Shown here in pieces: positions 58,500 through 64,000 of a stretch of 64,000 nucleotides of DNA. The notes under the pieces were generated by a model. The model had not been told where the DNA came from. It made no database searches and was given only the letters and a program-made list of their open reading frames with translations. How positions within the stretch are numbered: the first letter of the stretch is position 1; each line of letters starts with the position of its first letter. This DNA is from Dallia pectoralis (lineage: Eukaryota; Chordata; Actinopteri; Esociformes; Umbridae), in NCBI GenBank assembly GCA_029465975.1, contig CM055736.1:7158209-7222208 (forward strand), read 5' to 3'. The position numbers and the translations under genes were made by a program.

Positions 58500-60850
58500 T
58501 ATACGGAGCTTTGTCTCCTGGCACTGATTTCACTCCATAAAATGCCATCTCTATACGAGCTCTTGTGCGTGCATGGCCAATATTGTAGTTGTGCTGTGCC
58601 TCAGTCTGGGTCTCCTGATAGGGAGTGAGGAGATAAGGCATGCATGCATATCCCTTGTCTCCCAGCAAAACTCCTGCAAATTCACCTGTAAGTGTATTTT
58701 TTTGTTAGCATTGATTTGGGTGTAGGGGAGAGTGGGGTGAGTTGTGCCAGTTTTTACTCAAAGTGACTTTAAAGTAAGGCCATGACAGTAATGTCTTCAA
58801 CTTAATGGTGTACATATATTTCAGGATGTGGTGCATCCCTGAGAACAATAACTTTGGATCTGAAATAAATTGTTTAAACAATATAGCTTTTGGGAAAAAA
58901 GTGGTCTCGTGGCACAATTTGCCCCTGGTGCGGGGTAAGTTGTGCCTTTGGGGGGAATATGTTGGGGTAAATTGTGCCAGTGATTTCTGAAGTAAAAGAG
59001 AACATTTGAATGTTATGAACTGTAATGCTATATGAAAGACAAATTCAATACAAAATTACTCATTTAAGGGATTTAGATATTGTCACACAATTAAACTGCT
59101 GGAAAAAATTCTATTTTGTATTTTTTGGGAAAACACAAAAAACGTAAATACACAATATATGATAATTGTGAATCATTTCAGGCAAAAACGCTTTGGCAAT
59201 AGATGCCTGTTGACATACATAGAACACTGTCTGTCAATTATGTAACATGAATAAAGTGACTAGGCTAATTTCTAAACATCGTATTGTGACTTAGGCCACT
59301 TAAAAACTTAATAAAACTTCTCTTTAATAACATAGTGCAAACTCAAAACTGAAATCAGTGTTGCTAAATTAAACAAATGACAGGTAGGCCTAAGTCAAAC
59401 ACTGATGAGGCATGCCCATCTCCTCACTTCTCCAGATTATCCCCTGTGAGTATGTACGTCTAGGTGGTCTGGTTCTGGCCTACTACTTAACATCCCACTT
59501 GGCAATGCTGCAGGGGAATATAAACTTCTGCTCCCTTCTGGTTGTACCACCAAGTTTTTGGGGTGTGGGTAGTTTCTTGTCACTGGCACAACTTAACCCA
59601 GGCCCTTTGACACAAATCACCCCAGACCCACAAGTTTGGATAAACCAGCATGATTCATCAGTTAAGAGCTAACATCAAGGTAACTCTATAGACTTATTGT
59701 GTAGCCTGCTAATGCACTAAAACACGTCTGACATGTTTTCAAACCTGTCTATAATTGTTCTAAAACTACAATGAAAAAAACCTTAACCATAGAAAATTTA
59801 CTTTGAAAGGGAAAAAAATGTTTTTTGAGCTAAAATGTGCTCACCTCTCATGCCATGTGTCTCCCTTTTTTGGAGGATGAGTAAAATGGATGGCTTTTCA
59901 AAACTATGTGGTCACATGACCAATTTCTTCTATGGTTTTCCAGAAACAAGGGGTGGAACTACTTACCCCCTGGCACAAATCACCCCACTCTCCCCTATAG
60001 GTATTTGAAAGCTTTTTGCCATGTCTTAAGTGACTAATATACCCTGTGCCAGTTGGTGGGAAAGAGAAGATGCCCGAAAGATTCATGCACTGAGCCTGGC
60101 CATTTTGTGATGATACAATCTAAATATTTTAAAATGTAGATCACTACTCTGGACTGGCATTTCAGAATCAGAATAATTTTTAATCGCCATGAATGTTAAT
60201 ACAGACAAGGAATTTACTGTGGTAGGAAGGTGCTTACATACAAAATATACGGTTCTGTTAATATCTAATGAACAGAATACTGGAGCCCAGCTTATTGTAC
60301 AGAACAATCGGGTTTACATTAGTAGCCTACAATGTTATCTGCATGGGACTGTACGTACATTGATGCTGTGTGATGATTTCCTATTGATGAAGTCTGGTTC
60401 ATGCGGACCAGACATAGGTTTAATTCGCACGTGGGTGCAGTCCAGAGCACAGATAACATTTGGGAAAGCTACAGTTTGTCATTTAATTTACATGGCCAAC
60501 ACTAACAGAAAATATTTCCCAATTACTATTTAGGTATTGTTTTAACTTACCAGCAATTCCATAAAAGGCCTGTTTAACGGTACGAATAGCTCAGTGGCCA
60601 GGGACGTTGATCATCAAATTGAGTAACTTTTTTAAAGACAGGTAGAAATTTCGTACAGAGTGGCAAACTGTGGCTTTGTTGATATGTTCTGCATCTCCAA
60701 CTGTGTACCAAAATCTTGCAATGCACACAGTTTGCGCCACTGTGATCGCTTTATTGCGCCGTGTGCTATGTGTGATGTGGGGATCTTTAATCTACATATA
60801 TATGCAGGACGTAGTTGTCAGGTAAAGCCAACAGGTCTGACCTGTCCCTG
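58500..60850 (-). pseudogene. HARBI1-like transposase, interrupted
   Basis: On the minus strand: FYTVGDAEHINKATVCHSV and LNLMINVPGH (about 60720-60590), then PNVICALDCTHVRIKPMSG and HEPDFINRKSSHSINVRTV (about 60470-60355; the first catalytic Asp is in the LDCTH motif). After the inserted element come GVLLGDKGYACMPYLLTPY, QETQTEAQHNYNIGHARTR and RIEMAFYGVK (about 58680-58520), covering the second Asp and the Glu region. A stop and frameshifts are present, and the insert cuts the protein in two. It cannot be active. Confidence 0.8.
58725..59995. mobile_element. TA-flanked element inside the Harbinger ('GGGGAGAGTGGGGTGA')
   Basis: The left end GGGGAGAGTGGGGTGAGTTG and the inverted right end (AAATCACCCCACTCTCCCC) are flanked by TA (58723-58724, 59996-59997). 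Internal variants of TTGTGCC/GGCACAA next to GGGGTAA recur at 58915-58980 and 59580-59630. It lies between the two halves of the HARBI1-like pseudogene. The interior shows no transposase. The superfamily is not assigned; the TA target suggests Tc1/mariner-like. Confidence 0.75.
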
Positions 60851-61315
60851 ATGTTGTCTTTGAAATGCGTATGATTATCGCTCCCTCATCCACCACCTCA
60901 TAAAGGACAAGCCATGATTTTGCGTCCAACACATTTGGTTGAGCTCCCAATTTATAGACAGTTATGTGGCTCATTGACATTTGACAAATGTGACTTCAGT
61001 TTGCGTTTGTTTCACTTTCTTACAATTTTTACATTCAAATTCATGACATTTATTATCAAAGTGCATTTGCTTTCATTTCTGGACATTGATAGTGGTTACA
61101 TGAGAGTCTGATGTAATATCAGAACAAGCACAGGTGGTTGAGCTTAACCTGACAGTTAGCCTGCCCCGGACCAGGTTAATTTCCCAGCATAAGTTGCCAG
61201 GGTAACTGAGTTTGCAATATTTTACGTTTGCTTTATGAAACGGAATCCATCGCAAATACTAAGCATTATAAGCCTGGCTTGTTTTCTGATCTTGTTTTAT
61301 GGAACAACCCTCTGG

Positions 61316-61605
61316 TCTTTTCAGTCTGTCAGTGTAGGGGCATTATTTGTATGTACGGATGTACTAAGTGTTATATGTGACGTGCTACGATTACCAGATC
61401 CCTTTTTTTGAAAGCCTGCTATGTTTTCCGGTACGTTCGTTTGTTTTCATGTTAGAGTTTGATCCTGTTTAAGGTACGGTGCGATCCGTTTTAGATCCAC
61501 AGCTTTATTTTTGTAACTCCGTGTTTTCAGTTCAGTACCTTGTCTTGCCTGTCTTCAAATAAAGACGTTGCTTAATAGAGAGCTCTAGCCTTAAGTGGGG
61601 GGTAC
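61316..61605 (+). other. Possible LTR or internal end of another retroelement
   Basis: It ends in CTAGCCTTAAGTGGGGGGTA, the same polypurine-type stretch that precedes the 3' LTR at 62732, although what follows at 61606 is the first LTR. An AAATAAAG signal lies at about 61557. So this piece may be the 3' end of a neighbouring copy of the same family. Confidence 0.45.
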
Positions 61606-61984
61606 TGTCACGAGTGGTGAGTTAGGGTACTGCACTGTCTGGTTTCGGGTGCACCCCTTCCTGGCTATGTTGGTTACAGCTGTTGGGGATTTGTAATCAC
61701 GGACCGTGACAGAATGAAGAGCCACCTAAGCCAGCGGAGCCAGACGGTGAGTGGATTCCACGGGGGGGGCAAGCTATAGCGCCCCGTCGGATGAAACTCG
61801 CCGTCGCCCCACGGAGCGGTGGGAATGGAATCGGCCGGAGACACCACAGGAGCGGTGGCTACGTCTCCTTCTCCTGAGCGGCCCCTCCCACCACAGCGAG
61901 ACAGGACCACAGGAGTGCCCTGGTGCCAGGAGTGGCTCCTCCCTCCTCCGCCAGAGTTTCAGGATTGGCCTCTCCCACCTCCGC

Positions 61985-62335
61985 CTGAGCTCCCGGAGTG
62001 TCATCTCCCTCCTCCGCCAGAGCTCCCAGAGCGTGCCTGCCTGCCAGAGCTCCCGGAGTGTCATCTCCCTCCTCCGCCAGAGCTCCCAGAGCGTCCCTGC
62101 CTGCCAGAGCTCCCGGAGTGTCATCTCCCTCCTCCGTCAGAGCTCCCAGAGCGTCCCTGCCTGGCAGAGCTCCCGGAGTGTCATCTCCCTCCTCCCCCAG
62201 AGCGTCCCTGCCTGCCAGAGCTCCCGGAGTGTCATCTTCCTCCTCCGCCAGAGCTCCCAGAGCGTCCCTGCCTGCCAGAGCTCCCGGAGTGTCATTTCCC
62301 TCCTCCGCCAGAGCTCCCAGAGCGTCACCGCCTGC
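61985..62335. repeat. 60-bp minisatellite
   Basis: About six units containing CTCCCGGAGTGTCATCTCCC, CCTCCGCCAGAGCTCCCAGA and GCGTCCCTGCCTGCCAGAG; one unit is shortened by a deletion near 62195. The plus frame reads repeats of PPPPELPERPCLPELPECHL. Confidence 0.93.
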
Positions 62336-62415
62336 CAGAGCTCCCAGAGCGTCACCGCCTGCCAGAGCTCCCAGAGCGTCACCGCCTGCCAGAGCTCCCA
62401 GAGCGTCACCGCCCA
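62310..62415. repeat. 27-bp minisatellite
   Basis: Four perfect units of CTCCCAGAGCGTCACCGCCT then GCCAGAG, which arose from half of the 60-bp unit. Confidence 0.93.
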
Positions 62416-62417
62416 CG

Positions 62418-62562
62418 TCGATGGCCGCCGCCACGCCCACGTCGATGGCCGCCGCCACGTCGATGGCAGCCGCCACGCCCACATCGATGGCCGCCGCCAT
62501 GCCGATGGCCACCGCCACGTCGATGGCCGCCCCCACATCGATGGCCGCAGCCACAACCAAGA
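62418..62562. repeat. GATGGCCGCC-type short repeats
   Basis: About eight units of 15-24 bp built on GTCGATGGCCGCCGCCAC. They end in CAAGATGGTGGACG and CCCAAGATGGCGGTC. Confidence 0.88.
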
Positions 62563-63101
62563 TGGTGGACGCTTTGCCGCCCAAGATGGCGGTCGGGCCA
62601 CCAAGGCCCATTAAGGGCTGGACCTGCTGCCTCGGACTAACCCTTTGGGTTTTGACTTTGGGTCCCTCTTTTCTTTTTTTTGCTCCCCTGTTTATTTTGC
62701 TATCTGGGAGCTAGCCTTAAGTGGGGGGTACTGTCACGAGTGGTGAGTTAGGGTACTGCACTGTCTGGTTTCGGGTGCACCCCTTCCTGGCTATGTTGGT
62801 TACAGCTGTTGGGGATTTGTAATCACTGGGCTATAAAGGGGATTGCTAAGATGTCACTCGTTGCTCTTCATTGTTGGATGTCACCACGTTATATATAGGT
62901 GAGTGTTTGTTTGAAGACGAGTTGTTAGGGGAATGATTATTATAAGACGCTATACGCGCACTTTAATTTATCCTTTTCACCAGTCGTGTTTGTCGCCGTT
63001 CTACGGTTTGTTTTACGTTCTTTGAGTATGAATAAACATACCGGACGGATTACTGGCTCTGCACATGGCTTTTTGCGCTACACCATACACGGACCGAGAC
63101 A

Positions 63102-63785
63102 CGCAGTAAAAACCGCTAAATCAAAAATGTACCAACTGTAACAAAATAAACAAGGGTACGACGTAGCGCAGACAGCACTTCTTTAAGGAATGCCCAGTTA
63201 ACAAACACAACATCTCACAGAACGGACATGTAACACTGAACAAATCCACACAAAGACACGACCAAACACAGGGATCTGTATTAATCAGAGAATTGGACAC
63301 CCGTTGTGTGAACAACGGGACGAGACAACTATGTGACATAGAGGGTACATGGGAGCTAGAAGACCGGTGAGATTGACCACCCAAGCCTGCCCTCAGGTGG
63401 CGGTAGACTGGCCTCGGAGGAAGCTCTGACAAGTTCTTTATACACAGGATAGATGAATGTACATTAAAAAGATACAGTCTATCTGCAGCTAAGATGCATT
63501 ATAAACCCTTACAGCTATTAATAAACAAACAGCTCCTGACTCATCGAAGACAATGCATTAAGATTATCGATTGCTTGCACTGACAACAGGTTTTTTAAGA
63601 GGAAGTAGTGAGAAAATGTTAGTATCAGGTAAATGGGGGCAGTCTTAAAGGACTATGAGTAATGCTGCATGTATTACATAACGTGTGCTGGAAATTCCAC
63701 AGTTGCAACATTGTTATAACTGCACGGTGCATTCCATTTGATTGGCTATTGGTCCTCAAGCCGGTTTAACCATCAACAAAAAAAG
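63102..63785. other. No gene recognised
   Basis: Sequence after the 3' LTR. No exon, repeat end or informative frame. Confidence 0.4.
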
Positions 63786-63789
63786 AGAT

Positions 63790-63880
63790 TACCGTATTTT
63801 CCGGACTATAAGTCACTCCGGAATATAAGTCGCATCAGCCAAAATATGCGTCATGACACGGGAAAAACATATATGTAGCA
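63790..63880. repeat. Dispersed 'CCGGACTATAAGTC' repeat
   Basis: ACCGTATTTTCCGGACTATA, AGTCACTCCGGAATATAAGT, CGCATCAGCC and ATGCGTCATGACACGG match a repeat common in vertebrate genomes (an old DNA-element terminus). It is truncated after about 90 bases. Confidence 0.6.
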
Positions 63881-64000
63881 TGCCCCCTCGAATAAGGATG
63901 AGATCTTTACTGGTAGTTTTATGATGTTTATTCCTTATCCGTTCATCATATCACCAACGTAAGAACTGAAATGTATACAAACACATGTAATAGATCAGGT

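Larger units (their letters stand above)
57081..61315. mobile_element. PIF/Harbinger-type transposon, two genes, broken
   Basis: The ends CCAGAGGGTTGTTCCATAAA and its inverse (TTTATGGAACAACCCTCTGG) delimit 4235 bp. It carries a Myb-like gene start on the plus strand (57292-57486) and a HARBI1-like transposase on the minus strand (about 60850-58500), the two-gene layout known for this superfamily. A TA-flanked element (58725-59995) interrupts the transposase. No convincing 3-bp target duplication is seen. Confidence 0.82.
61606..63101 (+). mobile_element. LTR retroelement with proline-coding minisatellites
   Basis: Direct repeats 61606-61711 and 62732-63101 share TGTCACGAGTGGTGAGTTAG through GGGATTTGTAATCAC and end in GGACCGTGACA / GGACCGAGACA. 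The first has lost about 265 internal bases. A polypurine tract (TTAAGTGGGGGGTAC) precedes the second, and a GAATAAAC signal lies inside it, so the plus strand is the coding sense. The 1020-bp interior has no pol genes. It holds a 60-bp, a 27-bp and a GATGGCCGCC array. No target duplication is visible. Confidence 0.8.

Noticed and set aside
61751..62714. Frames of 238-287 residues rich in Pro, Ser and Ala
   Set aside because: They are readings of the 60- and 27-bp arrays in different phases within an LTR element.
1..64000. tRNA, rRNA and tRNA-derived SINE sequences
   Set aside because: I looked for box A/B-like and rRNA-like stretches by eye and found none that I could support.

Overview
The window looks like teleost fish DNA. 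Its genes have GT-AG introns, it is packed with hAT, Tc1/mariner-like, PIF/Harbinger, L2, other non-LTR and Ty3/gypsy elements, and its one intact gene is a fish-type secreted serine protease. Several dispersed repeats resemble ones I remember from salmonid and pike genomes, but I do not claim a species.

Layout. Positions 1-16.9 kb are a nest of hAT elements. At least six copies there have readable 8-bp target duplications, some lie inside others, one composite occurs twice, and a 1.5 kb family occurs twice in opposite orientation. Positions 17-29 kb are mostly unique or low-complexity DNA. They hold a CpG-rich first coding exon of an unidentified gene (minus strand, 21.0-21.4 kb), a dead Tc1-like transposase and a dead L2 LINE. 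Positions 29.4-32.7 kb are a very young LTR element (LTRs alike by eye, 5-bp duplication GAAAC) whose interior is almost all minisatellite. A 30-bp minisatellite (33.0-33.9 kb) and a 22-bp minisatellite (35.9-37.9 kb, split by another hAT) follow.

Positions 39.17-50.90 kb carry the only complete gene: nine exons that join in frame to 613 codons. They encode a signal peptide, an active-looking trypsin domain, a second trypsin-like domain in which all three catalytic residues are replaced, and a hydrophobic C-terminal tail. Intron 7 holds a Tc1-like piece and a long dispersed repeat; intron 8 holds a 5'-truncated LINE with a 12-bp target duplication.

Positions 51-64 kb are again mobile DNA: a solo LTR, a 503-bp fold-back MITE, a ZMYM-type hAT, a Ty3/gypsy gag remnant, a two-gene Harbinger broken by another element, and a second LTR element filled with proline-coding minisatellites.

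I found no rRNA, tRNA or CRISPR array. The most unusual signals are the LTR elements with minisatellite interiors and the intact active/pseudo-protease tandem gene. Positions of degenerate elements are approximate, and all family calls are from memory of motifs, not from searches.
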